42,571 bases of DNA from assembly GCA_035533595.1 (NCBI GenBank), contig DATLTN010000017.1:1-42571 (forward strand). Reading direction: 5' to 3'. Source of the DNA: Acidimicrobiales bacterium. GTDB lineage: Bacteria; Actinomycetota; Acidimicrobiia; Acidimicrobiales; Bog-793. Below, piece by piece: positions 1 through 7,604 of this stretch. Each line of letters begins with the position of its first letter. Positions within the stretch are counted from its first letter, which is position 1. The notes beneath the pieces are model-generated. The model was not told where the DNA came from and did no database searches. It worked only from the letters and a program-made list of their open reading frames with translations. Made by a program: the position numbers and the translations under genes.

Positions 1-2
1 CC

Positions 3-686
3 GCCGCTGGCAAGGATGCCAACGGAATGCCGTTCTACGCTACCGAGACCAGCGGTGTCTGGGGCGCAGTGACCGAGGTCTCCGGCTCAACTGGCGGAGG
101 CGGCTACTTCTACGGCGTTAGCTGCAAGGGCACCGTGTGCACTGCCGTCGGCCAGGACTTCAACAATCAGCCGATTTACGACACCTTGATGCTCCCTGCT
201 GTCTCTGTCTGTGCTGGTGGAAAGAGCTTTGCCGGGGCCAATCTCCAGGGCGCCACGCGTGCCGGTGACTACTCTGGTTGTGACCTGCAGGGAGCGAATC
301 TCCAAAAGGCCGACTTGACCGGCAGCAACTTCAGCGGTGCGAACCTGCAAGGCGTCAACATGCAAGGTGTGAGTGCGAATGGCACCAACTTTGCCGGGGC
401 CACCTTGAAGGGCGACAACCTTCAGAAGGGAAACTTCGAGAACGCCTCCTTTACTGGTGACAACCTCGCAGGTTCAAATCTCCAGAACGCCAACCTCACG
501 GGTGCTGATCTGTCCTACGCGAATCTTCAAGGCTCCAATTTGCAAGGCGCAAACCTCACGGACGCAACCTTGCAGGGTGCCAATTCACAGGGCGCCAACC
601 TACAGAAGATCACCTGGTCCAACACGACATGCGCGAATGCAACAAATTCCAATAGTGACGGTGGAACCTGCGTTAATCACTCGTAG
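3..686 (+). CDS. Pentapeptide-repeat protein, probably secreted (5' partial)
   Basis: The reading frame is open to the left edge, so the N-terminus lies outside the window. The first 65 or so visible residues carry a Gly- and Cys-containing module with two cysteines four apart (VSCKGTVC), of the kind repeated in secreted actinobacterial proteins. From about residue 75 onward come some twenty pentapeptide units of the A(N/D)LQx type (for example GANLQ, KADLT, GSNLQ), which should fold as a right-handed quadrilateral beta-helix. The C-terminal tail again holds two cysteines. No enzymatic motif is visible. The gene ends just before a strong intrinsic terminator. The repeat class is certain. Secretion is inferred from the cysteines and composition, because the signal region is not in the window. 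Confidence 0.85.
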   Translation, partial: AAGKDANGMPFYATETSGVWGAVTEVSGSTGGGGYFYGVSCKGTVCTAVGQDFNNQPIYDTLMLPAVSVCAGGKSFAGANLQGATRAGDYSGCDLQGANLQKADLTGSNFSGANLQGVNMQGVSANGTNFAGATLKGDNLQKGNFENASFTGDNLAGSNLQNANLTGADLSYANLQGSNLQGANLTDATLQGANSQGANLQKITWSNTTCANATNSNSDGGTCVNHS

Positions 687-725
687 TCCGCGCGGGCGCT
701 TCCGAATTGGAGGCGGTGCGGAATG

Positions 726-777
726 GGTGAGGTGTTCGCGAGGTGTAGGTATCTCGCGAACATCTCACCATTTTGTT
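726..777 (+). terminator. Strong intrinsic terminator after the pentapeptide-repeat gene
   Basis: A 17-bp inverted repeat (726-742 with 753-769, a single G-U pair and a 10-nt loop) is followed directly by a T-rich run (771-777). It lies 40 nt after the stop codon of the upstream gene. It is by far the clearest rho-independent terminator in the window. Confidence 0.85.
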
Positions 778-872
778 CATCGTCTCCCATAGCGCGCAGA
801 TGTTGAGGGTGTCTCAGACCACCGGCTGGTGGCGCCGCTGCGCCTCGGGCTCCGCTCAGTAGCGTCTGATCC

Positions 873-1319
873 GTGCGGTCCCTCATTCGAACGACGCTTG
901 AGGCAACGACGCTCGCAATGACGTCTCTCCTGGCAATCTCGCTGTTCCTGCCCTGGATAGACCAGAGCATCGAATTTGGTGGCGGTGTTTCGGCGTTCCA
1001 GCGGGGGGATGTCCTCGTCAAAGTCGCCACGCTGATGGCGCTCCTCGTTGCACTCGCTCTCATCGTCCTGATCGCGATTGGGCACTTCGAGACCCATCGG
1101 CCTGATTCCGCTGTCGCTGTTCCCAGCCTCTTGATGACGGCTGTCGATCTTGCGCTCGCGCTGATTGTCTACGTCTCTCTTTCGCCCACGCAGTTCACAC
1201 ATCGAGGAGCTGGCGCCTATCTCGGTGTTGTGGGGGCCGCCATCGCATTTGTCGCGGCCATCACCCTTTGTGCAGCTGAAGGTGCGTCGCTGAGAGGCCG
1301 GAACAGTCCCACCTCGTGA
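873..1319 (+). CDS. Small integral membrane protein, four predicted helices
   Basis: This 148-residue hydrophobic protein starts at GTG. Four membrane segments can be read at roughly residues 12-28, 48-70, 83-102 and 115-136. A short loop after the first helix contains the PWIDQ motif often seen at the end of helix 1 in small actinobacterial membrane proteins. There is no signal-peptide cleavage site and no catalytic motif. I do not recognise a family. It stands alone between a terminator upstream and a 237-nt gap with no visible gene downstream. The choice of the 873 GTG is not backed by a good ribosome-binding site, so the start may lie a few codons further in. Confidence 0.6.
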   Translation: MRSLIRTTLEATTLAMTSLLAISLFLPWIDQSIEFGGGVSAFQRGDVLVKVATLMALLVALALIVLIAIGHFETHRPDSAVAVPSLLMTAVDLALALIVYVSLSPTQFTHRGAGAYLGVVGAAIAFVAAITLCAAEGASLRGRNSPTS

Positions 1320-1556
1320 CTCACCGGGTGCCCCTGATCAGTGACGTGGCGCACCGAGCGGCGCCCATGGGACGGTCAAAGATCGCTTCTAGCCCTCGGC
1401 TAGGGGCAGGCGAGAGCTTTAGCCCCGAGGCCACTGTGTTCGACGGGCCAGGACCTCGACGACGCGCCCCACCTCACCTCAAACCTCGCAATGCCCCGCC
1501 ACTAAGTTCGGACAGCAGGGTCGTCGAGATGGTGTCGACGGTGTGCAGGAGCGGCA

Positions 1557-2114
1557 ATGGCCAAGCTGATCTACGTGTCGAACGTGTCCCTCGACGGCTA
1601 CACCGAGGACGAACGCGGCGCCATCGACTGGGCTGCGCCGGACGACGACGTATTCGTGTTCATCACTGACCTCCTGCGGTCCGTGGGCACGCACCTCTAC
1701 GGGCGGCGCTTGTACGACACGATGGCCGTATGGGAAACCGACGCTGCCCTGGCTGCACAGTCGGAGCTCTCGAGCGACTTCGCGAACGTCTGGAAATCGG
1801 CGGACAAGGTCGTCTACTCCACAACCCTGGCCGCCGTGCCAACCGCCAACACCCGTCTCGAGCGCCACTTCGATCCCGGCGCGGTACGCGACCTGAAGGC
1901 CGCGGCCGCCCGCGATCTCATCGTGGGAGGTCCGAACCTCGCTTCACAGGCTTTCAAGGCTGGGCTGGTCGACGAGTGCCACCTGTTCATCAGGCCGGTC
2001 GTCCTCGGTGGGCGCAAGCCGGCACTGCCGACCGGCACGCGCTCTCAGCTCGAGTTGCTCGACGAGCGCCGATTCAGCAGCGGCGTCGTTCAGCTTCGCT
2101 ACCGCCCTCTGTAG
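1557..2114 (+). CDS. Dihydrofolate reductase / RibD C-terminal domain family protein
   Basis: This 185-residue protein has the RibD_C fold. The N-terminal strand and SLDGY motif (KLIYVSNVSLDGY) is the usual pteridine/NADPH-site start of this family. GRRLYDTM around residues 49-56 and the glycine-rich segment DLIVGGPNLASQAF around 121-134 correspond to the nucleotide-binding parts. LVDECHLFIRPVVLGGRKP near the end is diagnostic for the family. Such proteins are usually NAD(P)H-dependent reductases of unknown substrate, not true folate enzymes. A GGAG-like ribosome-binding site lies just upstream of the ATG. The length matches typical members (about 180-190). It appears to be a single-gene unit. 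Confidence 0.85.
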   Translation: MAKLIYVSNVSLDGYTEDERGAIDWAAPDDDVFVFITDLLRSVGTHLYGRRLYDTMAVWETDAALAAQSELSSDFANVWKSADKVVYSTTLAAVPTANTRLERHFDPGAVRDLKAAAARDLIVGGPNLASQAFKAGLVDECHLFIRPVVLGGRKPALPTGTRSQLELLDERRFSSGVVQLRYRPL

Positions 2115-2229
2115 GAAGCCACGTCCGCTTCGTCAGCACGATGCCGTGGACGGAATGTCCCAGCGGCACCGCCGCCGCGTCCCCGATCGCCGGCTGGCGG
2201 CTCAGGCCTGTGGTGCGGGGCCAAGTTGC

Positions 2230-2235
2230 TACCGT
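2230..2235 (+). promoter_or_regulatory. -10 element of a leaderless promoter for the IMPase-family remnant
   Basis: TACCGT is followed by 8 nt and then the ATG at 2244. The same arrangement (TAnnnT, 6-8 nt, start codon) recurs at several other genes in the window, which supports reading it as a -10 hexamer of a leaderless transcript. Confidence 0.5.
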
Positions 2236-2243
2236 CCGCGGCA

Positions 2244-3007
2244 ATGAACGGCGTTGACGACCTACAACTCGCGTTCGAAGCATCGGACGAGGCAGCGAAA
2301 CTCGCGCTCTCGCATTTCGAGGCTGGCGTGTCAACAACGCTGAAGGCCGACGGCACCCCGGTGACCGAGGCCGACCGGGCCGTCGAGCGCTTGCTTCGGG
2401 AGAAGTTGTCTGAGGCGCGGCCCGACGACGCATTGCTCGGTGAGGAACTCGGTCAGCTGGGTTCGTCTGAACGGGTCTGGATCCTCGACCCGATCGATGG
2501 CACTCGGTTCTTCAGTCGGGGTGATCCAAACTGGCGAATCCACATTGCGCTGCTGGTCCGAGGCTCTACGGAGGTCGCGCCTGTGACCTCTCCGGCGCTC
2601 GGGCGCTGCTGGTGGGCCAGCCGAGATGGAGGCGCATTCGAGTCGTCCTGGCCTCGTGAGGAGAGCGAGATGCGGCGCCTCGAGGTCAGCACGACGTCGA
2701 ACTTCGCTGATGCCGCGTTGACGCCCCGGACGACGCGTCCAGAGCTCGCCTCCCACCGAGTGCTGTTCGCGCGGCGGTAAGCCCACTTCCACTCGTTGAG
2801 CTGGTGCGTGGCGAGATCGATGCCTTCCTGGCCGAGGGCTTTTACATCTGGGATCACGCGCCGTGGGTGCTCCTCGTCGAGGAGGCCGGAGGCCGCTTCA
2901 CCGATCGAAGCGGTGGATCCGCAAGTGATCAGGGCGGTGGTCTGTACTCGAACGCCGTATTGCACAGCCAGCTCTTGGATTGGCTCCATTACCCGGCGCG
3001 TCCGTGA
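2244..3007 (+). pseudogene. Inositol monophosphatase / histidinol-phosphatase family gene, frameshifted
   Basis: The first part reads in frame from ATG 2244 and shows the family's metal-binding motifs: the EELG segment (EELGQLGSS) and ILDPIDGTRFFSRG, the WIxDPIDGT signature. After about 2705 the frame changes. The continuation, including LELVRGEID-like and the WDHAPWVLLVEEAGG motif that supplies the third metal ligand, lies in a frame shifted by one position and ends at 3007. Read through, the protein would be about 254 residues, the normal family length. In the first frame it stops at 2780 without the WDHAP motif. A natural loss-of-function indel or a single-base sequencing error near 2705-2760 would both explain this. 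The likely substrate is a phosphorylated polyol or histidinol phosphate. Confidence 0.8.
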
Positions 3008-3050
3008 ACGCTGGGACCCTGCGCATCTCCTCACTAAAGGTGCGCGATCG

Positions 3051-3500
3051 ATGCTCGTCCCGGAGCTTGATGTCACCTCGCTCGTCACATCCTTGCGTTT
3101 CTACCTGGAAGTGCTCGAGTTCCGAATGCTGCTCGACCGTCCCGAGGAGCGTTTCGCGTATCTCGAGCGCGATGGCGCGGAGCTGATGATTCAGGAGGCG
3201 GCCGGTCCCGGGCGGCGCTTTCACACCGCGCCGCTCGATCTTCCGTTTGGTCGCGGCGTGAACGTCCAGCTCCTGGTCGCGGACGTCGATGACGTTTATG
3301 CCCGAGCAGTCGCGGCGGACGTGAACGTCGTCGTGCCGATCGAGGAACGCTGGTACCGGGTTGATGTCGCCGAGACCGGCGGGCGGCGGCAGGTAAAGGG
3401 ACCAATCGAGGCCGGCAACCGTCAGTTCGTGCTCGCTGATCCTGACGGCTATCTCTGGCGCCCGTTCAGTGATCTCGGCACGCGACCGATCACGAACTAG
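3051..3500 (+). CDS. VOC / glyoxalase-fold protein, bleomycin-resistance-like
   Basis: This 149-residue protein has the paired beta-alpha-beta-beta-beta units of the vicinal-oxygen-chelate fold. It opens with VPELDVTSLVTSLRFYLEVL, the standard first module, followed by RFAYLERDGAELMIQE. The second half ends with FVLADPDGYLWRPF, the usual second-module signature. Its length and layout match the small binding proteins related to bleomycin-resistance determinants, which sequester ligands and do not catalyse a reaction. Antibiotic binding is not shown by the sequence. The ATG at 3051 is chosen because the domain starts immediately after it. It lies 43 nt beyond the broken phosphatase gene. Confidence 0.82.
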   Translation: MLVPELDVTSLVTSLRFYLEVLEFRMLLDRPEERFAYLERDGAELMIQEAAGPGRRFHTAPLDLPFGRGVNVQLLVADVDDVYARAVAADVNVVVPIEERWYRVDVAETGGRRQVKGPIEAGNRQFVLADPDGYLWRPFSDLGTRPITN

Positions 3501-3762
3501 GCCTGGACTGCGGAGGTATTCGACGCCCGTCGAGCACCGTCCCAAACCGCTTAATACACGTGTGATCCATCGTGCATCCCACTGCATCTCGCGCAGAGCT
3601 GGAAGCGTGTCAAGCGTGTCGGAAGGGTGCGCCGCCCTTGAGTGGGTGGAGGGGGACCGTCGGTCGCACCAGCCGCTCGCCCCTCGGAGTTCTGACGCGA
3701 ATCTGACGCGGGCGAGTGGCGGCGAGTCGACCTGTAGGCGGCGTTTGGTTCGTCTCTGCCTG

Positions 3763-3768
3763 TACCAT
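3763..3768 (+). promoter_or_regulatory. -10 element of a leaderless promoter for the DUF433 gene
   Basis: TACCAT is followed by exactly 6 nt and the ATG at 3775, matching the leaderless promoter pattern seen elsewhere in this window. No ribosome-binding site precedes this ATG. Confidence 0.5.
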
Positions 3769-3774
3769 CGACCC

Positions 3775-4005
3775 ATGTCCTTCCAGCGGATCAGCGTTGA
3801 TCATCGGGTCATGGGGGGCGTTCCGTGCATCCACGGCACGCGAATCCCGGTCGCCACGCTGATCAGCGCGCTTGCTGAGGGAATCACGAGCGAGCAGCTG
3901 CTCGCCGACTTCCCGCAGCTCTCTTCCGAGGACATTGCGGAAGCGCTTCGCTACGCAGCGGCCGCCGTCGAGGAACGGGAGCTCCCGCTTCGCCCCACCG
4001 GGTGA
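3775..4005 (+). CDS. DUF433 family antitoxin-like protein
   Basis: This 76-residue protein matches DUF433. RISVDHRVMGGVPCIHGTRI at the start is the family hallmark, followed by a helix-turn-helix-like segment (LISALAEGITSEQLLADFP and EDIAEALRYAA). Members are DNA-binding antitoxins normally paired with a DUF5615 PIN-like toxin that overlaps the antitoxin stop codon. Here the toxin start overlaps in the usual way (GTGA) but the toxin itself is lost after about 16 codons. This antitoxin is therefore an orphan in the window. It is likely leaderless, with a -10 hexamer 6 nt before the ATG. Confidence 0.88.
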   Translation: MSFQRISVDHRVMGGVPCIHGTRIPVATLISALAEGITSEQLLADFPQLSSEDIAEALRYAAAAVEERELPLRPTG

Positions 4006-4049
4006 GGTTCCTCGTCGACGAGGCGCTCTCGCCGCACGTCGCAGCCCGA
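4002..4049 (+). pseudogene. Remnant of a DUF5615 PIN-like toxin gene
   Basis: The GTG at 4002 overlaps the antitoxin TGA by four bases. It opens with MRFLVDEALSPHVA, which closely resembles the first strand and helix of DUF5615 toxins, including the first acidic residue of the PIN-like active site. The family resemblance then stops abruptly after about 16 codons, and the sequence becomes the tail of an opposite-strand AHSA1 gene. A full toxin is about 110-120 residues, so more than 85% is missing and no nuclease activity is expected. Confidence 0.7.
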
Positions 4050-4219
4050 GCAGACCGAGATCGCCGTCCTCAAACGGAGCGAACCAGTGGGCGCACATGC
4101 TCCGGCTTCGTCATCACGTCGAAGACGAGTGCGATCGGGGCTTCGAACTCGCGCGTGAGGAGAATGTCGAGCTCGCCCGGGAATTTGATGACGACCCGTC
4201 CGTGGCGCTTGGGTGTCAC
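4035..4219 (-). pseudogene. Truncated and frameshifted AHSA1/SRPBCC-domain gene
   Basis: The gene begins at GTG 4219, overlapping the ArsR stop by four bases (GTGA). This is the usual arrangement of ArsR plus SRPBCC pairs. The first 40 codons read FPGELDILLTREFEAPIALVFDVMTKPEHV, a clear AHSA1 start. The expected continuation HWFAPFED then appears in a second frame and ISVCS in a third, so at least two frameshifts are present. The homology ends near 4035, where a truncated toxin gene from the other strand begins. An intact member has about 150 residues. In the original frame translation stops at 4070. It is non-functional as it stands. Confidence 0.75.
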
Positions 4220-4554
4220 TGAGGTCCTCTTTGTTGTAGCTCCTGTAGGTAGCCGTCCAACCGATCCATCTGGTCGTTCCAGGCCTGCTCGTACTTGACC
4301 AGCCAGTCGCGCAACGGCCGAAGGTGCTGCGGTTCCAGGCGGTACAGGCGGCGGCGCCCCTCCGCACGGCACCGGACGAACCCCACCTCACTCAGTACCC
4401 GAAGGTGCTTCGACACCTGGGGCTGGGACAGCGAGAGGTCGGCCACGATCGCCCCGACCGCCTTCTCACCGGCGATCAGCGTGTCGAGGATGTCGCGGCG
4501 GTACGCTTCCGCGATTGCATTGAAGACGTCCGCCGTGGTCGGAGAACGGGCCAT
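4216..4554 (-). CDS. ArsR-family winged-helix transcriptional regulator
   Basis: This 112-residue protein has the classical ArsR/SmtB layout. FNAIAEAYRRDILDTLIAGE forms the first helices, LSLSQPQVSKHLRVLSEVGFV is the recognition helix-turn-helix, and GRRRLYRLEP is the wing. There is no cysteine metal-binding box. It therefore belongs to the subgroup that is normally encoded immediately before an SRPBCC/AHSA1 protein and represses that operon. Here the SRPBCC partner is decayed, which leaves the regulator without its usual target gene. The ATG at 4554 starts exactly at the conserved N-terminus. Confidence 0.9.
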   Translation of the reverse strand: MARSPTTADVFNAIAEAYRRDILDTLIAGEKAVGAIVADLSLSQPQVSKHLRVLSEVGFVRCRAEGRRRLYRLEPQHLRPLRDWLVKYEQAWNDQMDRLDGYLQELQQRGPQ

Positions 4555-4775
4555 GGGTCGACATGCGCCAAAGTTGGAAGGAGAGGGTGTCGCTGGCCAT
4601 CCCCGACGCGCGCCGGGGCCGGCCCGTCGCTACGGCGCCCCCTGGCGTTCACCCGGAGAGGCGCCGATAATGAGCGACGCTCCCGACGTGCGGCCCGATC
4701 CTGCGGTCCGTCGCGGCGGACGAGCGGTGTGCGCCCCGGATCCTGCCGGGTCGACTGCGAGAGGGGGCAGGTCCC

Positions 4776-5387
4776 GTGGAATCGTTGCTTCCCGCCTTCA
4801 GCGGGTTTCTTAGCGAGCTGCGGGCGATCTGGGCGGAGGGGGGCGACGACGAGCGCAAGATGCTCGCCGCCAAGCCGGTCCTCGAGGCCCTCGTCGTCGA
4901 GCCGACGCTGCAGCAGCACGCCCGCGACTGGCCGTCCACCGAGGGCCACAAGAACCTCCTCCTCTACGAGGACCCCGTCTTCGGCTTCGTCGTCAACGCG
5001 GTCGTCCGTCCCGGCCCCCGTGCCGGCACCTCCAGCCACGACGCCCACGACCACGCGACCGCATGGGTCCTCTACGGCCTCGTCGAGGGGACCGAGACCC
5101 TCCAGCGCTTCGACCGCCTCGACGACGAGAGCGTCGAGGGGCACGCCGAGATCCGCCTGCGCTCCGCCGACGTCGGCGGGGTGGGACAGGTCGACCTCGT
5201 GCCACCCTTCGACCCGCACTCGGAGATCCCCGGCCCCTCGCGCTCGGTGGCGGTGATCATCCGCAGCGAGCGCCTCGTCGGACGCAAGCTGCAGGGCCGC
5301 TACCACATGGCGACCAACACCCGCACCGAGGGCGTCGGACCCACCCAGGTCCCCTTCGAGGTCTCCGTGGCGGTACCGGTGCCGTAA
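4776..5387 (+). CDS. Cupin-fold protein, possible metal-dependent dioxygenase
   Basis: This 203-residue protein carries a cupin-like metal motif near residues 86-105 (HDAHDHATAWVLYG), with histidines spaced H-x2-H-x-H and a following glycine turn (GLVEGTETLQRF). This resembles cysteine-dioxygenase-type thiol dioxygenases and related RmlC-like cupins. A second beta-strand block follows around residues 140-175 (DLVPPFDPHSEIPGP, a likely second half of the barrel), and the C-terminus is rich in strands. The start is GTG after a GAGGGGGCAG purine stretch. It is followed by an amidohydrolase 61 nt downstream on the same strand, so both may act in one degradation pathway. The substrate cannot be told from the sequence. 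Confidence 0.6.
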   Translation: MESLLPAFSGFLSELRAIWAEGGDDERKMLAAKPVLEALVVEPTLQQHARDWPSTEGHKNLLLYEDPVFGFVVNAVVRPGPRAGTSSHDAHDHATAWVLYGLVEGTETLQRFDRLDDESVEGHAEIRLRSADVGGVGQVDLVPPFDPHSEIPGPSRSVAVIIRSERLVGRKLQGRYHMATNTRTEGVGPTQVPFEVSVAVPVP

Positions 5388-5448
5388 CCGTGCCGGCATT
5401 CCGGCGGGGAAGCGGAGCTCGTTGTCAGACGGAAGGGGAAGGACAGAG

Positions 5449-6609
5449 ATGGCCAAGGGCGGCTTCTTGGTAATGGACAGCGACATGCACGTGATGGAGC
5501 CCCCCGACCTTTGGGAGCGCTACATCGACCCGAAGTTTCGGCAGTTCGCGCCGCGCGGCCTCACCTCGGAGAACGTGCGCGACCTCCGTCTTGCCTTCAC
5601 CGGCGACCGTTCCGCCGAGGAGCGGCACCTGCGTGGCCACAACTTCGAGCGCAACCAGAAGCTCTACGCCGACCATGCGAGGCGCGGCTGGACGAGCGAG
5701 TGCCAGCTCGAGGCGATGGACATCGAGGGCATCGACGTGGCGGTGCTCTTCCCGAGCCGCGGCCTGCACGCCCTCGACGACCCGAACCGCGAGCCGCGGT
5801 TCGCGGCGGCGATCGCGCGCGCCTACAACGACTGGATGTTCGACCTCTGCCAGCCCGACACGAGCCGCCTGCTCGGTGCCGGGATGATCTCGGTCTTCGA
5901 CATCGCCGACGCAGTCGCGGAGTCCGAGAGGGCCGTGCGCGAGCTCGGTTTCCGCGCCGTCTTCCTGCGCTCCAACCTGGTGAACGGCCGCAGCTGGCAC
6001 GACCCCTATTACGAGCCGCTGTGGGAGGCGCTCGACGAGCTCGGCATCCCGCTCGGCTTCCACGAGGCGGTGAGCGGCGGCGTCCGGCGCGCCGGCGCGA
6101 GCTACGCCCCGAACACCGGCATGCGGCGCATCTACGGACAGCCCTTCGAGCAGATGCTCGCCCTCGCGAGCTTCCTCTGCGGGGGGGTCCTCGAGCGCCA
6201 CCCGCGCCTCAAGGTCGCCTTCCTCGAGGCCAACTGCTCCTGGGCACCGTGGCTTTTGTGGCGGATGGACGAGGGCTACGAGCTCGAGGGCGACGTCTCG
6301 ATGACCGAGCTCACGATGCGACCGAGCGACTACTTCCGGCGTCAGTGCTTCGTCTCGGTGGAGCCCGATGAGTTCCCGGTGCGGCACATGATCGAGGACT
6401 TCGGCTCCGACCAGCTCGTCTTCTCGACCGACTACCCGCACGGCGACTCGCGCTACCCCGAGGCCGTCGAAACCTTCCTCGAGCTGCCCCTCGCCGACGA
6501 GGACAAGCAGAAGGTCCTCTGGGACAACTGCGCGCGCCTGTACTCGGTGACGGCCGAGCTCTCCACGGGCACCGCGGACACCGGTGGCGGGCTGGCGAGC
6601 GCCGGCTGA
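5449..6609 (+). CDS. Amidohydrolase family 2 (TIM-barrel metal-dependent hydrolase)
   Basis: This 386-residue protein belongs to the amidohydrolase-2 / ACMSD-like superfamily. The N-terminal metal site is DSDMHVMEPPDLW. A mid-protein histidine motif is LGFHEAV, and the C-terminal catalytic aspartate lies in FSTDYPHGDS. VAFLEANCSWAPWLLWRMDE before it is typical of the large mycobacterial/actinobacterial subgroup that acts on carboxylated or ring-cleaved intermediates in sterol and aromatic catabolism. The ATG at 5449 is preceded by a good GGAAGG ribosome-binding site. It probably forms an operon with the upstream cupin. The exact reaction (hydrolysis or decarboxylation) is not decidable here. 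Confidence 0.88.
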   Translation: MAKGGFLVMDSDMHVMEPPDLWERYIDPKFRQFAPRGLTSENVRDLRLAFTGDRSAEERHLRGHNFERNQKLYADHARRGWTSECQLEAMDIEGIDVAVLFPSRGLHALDDPNREPRFAAAIARAYNDWMFDLCQPDTSRLLGAGMISVFDIADAVAESERAVRELGFRAVFLRSNLVNGRSWHDPYYEPLWEALDELGIPLGFHEAVSGGVRRAGASYAPNTGMRRIYGQPFEQMLALASFLCGGVLERHPRLKVAFLEANCSWAPWLLWRMDEGYELEGDVSMTELTMRPSDYFRRQCFVSVEPDEFPVRHMIEDFGSDQLVFSTDYPHGDSRYPEAVETFLELPLADEDKQKVLWDNCARLYSVTAELSTGTADTGGGLASAG

Positions 6610-6633
6610 GCTACCTGCTCAGGGCTTGCCGGC
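6601..6633. terminator. Possible bidirectional terminator between convergent genes
   Basis: Nested inverted repeats, GCCGGC (6601-6606) with 6628-6633 and TGAGC (6607-6611) with GCTCA (6617-6621), lie exactly over the two convergent stop codons. There is no T-run, so termination efficiency is uncertain. Confidence 0.45.
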
Positions 6634-7506
6634 GAGCACCACGACCTGGCTCTCGATCCGGCAGCGGGCGACCGCGGCCGCCTGCACGCTCGCCGCGAGG
6701 CAGCGGTCGAAGGTCGGCCGGTCGATGAGCCCGGCGGCGATCATCGCGTCGCGCGCCGCGAGGTGGCGGGCCTCGTTGACCGACCGCGCCGCATCGGCGG
6801 AGCCGGCATCCTCGTGGGCCGCCTGCGGGAGCACGAGGACCTGGCGGACGGTGAGGCCGGCGTCGGCGAGGTAGCTCGAGAGCTTGCGGCCGACCTCGCG
6901 GTCACCACCGCTCGCCAACTGGTAGGCGTCGTAGGCGCGATCGAGGAGCGCGACCTCGGGCGAGGCCGGTGGCCAGCTCGCGGAGAGGCCGTCGTCGACG
7001 TCGTAGACGAGGGCGAGGCCACCGGGGCGGAGGCAGCGCGCGACCTCGGCCGCGGCGAGGCGGGGGTCGGCGAGATGCTGGAAGACGAGCCGGGCGGTGA
7101 CGAGGTCGAACTCGCCGGCGTCGAAGGGCAGCGCGTAGGCGTCACCGGGGGCGAATGAGACCGTGGCGCCCGTCGCGAAGAAGTCGCTCTCCGCGAGGGC
7201 GTCGGCGACGCTGGCCGCGGCCGTGAGCAGCTCTTCGTCGGTGTCCACCCCGATCGCCTCGAGCGCCGCGAGGTGGGCGAGTTCGACGGGGATCGGCCCG
7301 TAGCCGGTGCCGACGTCGAGCACCCGCCACCCGGCACGCGCCCCGACGGCGCCGAGGAGGCGCCGCCGTTCGGGAGCGGTGAGGATCGTCTGCTCCAAGA
7401 GCGAGGCCCACCTGCTGCTGGCCGGGCCGAGCTGCGCGGCGCGGTAGGCGGCGTCGAGCGGCTCCCATGGGCTCGCTGCGTCCGTCGAGGGTGCCGGTTG
7501 GCTCAT
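6619..7506 (-). CDS. Class I SAM-dependent methyltransferase
   Basis: This 295-residue protein has a Rossmann methyltransferase core. Motif I is VLDVGTGYGPIPVELA (about residues 65-80), the acidic end of strand 2 is IGVDTDEELL, motif II is FDLVTARLVFQHLADP, and post-motif II is EVARCLRPGGLALVYDVD. The C-terminal 100 residues form a helical lid of the kind seen in small-molecule methyltransferases. The acceptor is unknown. The ATG at 7506 is preceded by a TACTGT -10 hexamer 6 nt away, which implies a leaderless transcript. It converges on the amidohydrolase gene. The downstream end shares a hairpin with that gene. Confidence 0.85.
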   Translation of the reverse strand: MSQPAPSTDAASPWEPLDAAYRAAQLGPASSRWASLLEQTILTAPERRRLLGAVGARAGWRVLDVGTGYGPIPVELAHLAALEAIGVDTDEELLTAAASVADALAESDFFATGATVSFAPGDAYALPFDAGEFDLVTARLVFQHLADPRLAAAEVARCLRPGGLALVYDVDDGLSASWPPASPEVALLDRAYDAYQLASGGDREVGRKLSSYLADAGLTVRQVLVLPQAAHEDAGSADAARSVNEARHLAARDAMIAAGLIDRPTFDRCLAASVQAAAVARCRIESQVVVLAGKP

Positions 7507-7512
7507 CACCTG

Positions 7513-7518
7513 ACAGTA
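7513..7518 (-). promoter_or_regulatory. -10 element of a leaderless promoter for the methyltransferase gene
   Basis: On the minus strand TACTGT is followed by 6 nt and the ATG at 7506, the spacing repeated at other leaderless genes in the window. Confidence 0.5.
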
Positions 7519-7604
7519 CCGATCGGCCTCCTCCCGCTCGCGGAGCCCGACGATGCCGGAGGGCCCCGGCGGCGCTCGCCGAGCGCCGGCCCGCCGCGGG
7601 GCGC

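Noticed and set aside
230-610. Periodic DNA repeats in the first gene as a CRISPR or minisatellite
   Set aside because: The periodicity is 15 nt and is explained by the encoded pentapeptides.
775-790. GTTCATCG just after the first terminator, like the first half-site of the regulon module
   Set aside because: There is no CGTAAGG at the required spacing and no TAnnnT element; the T-rich part belongs to the terminator.
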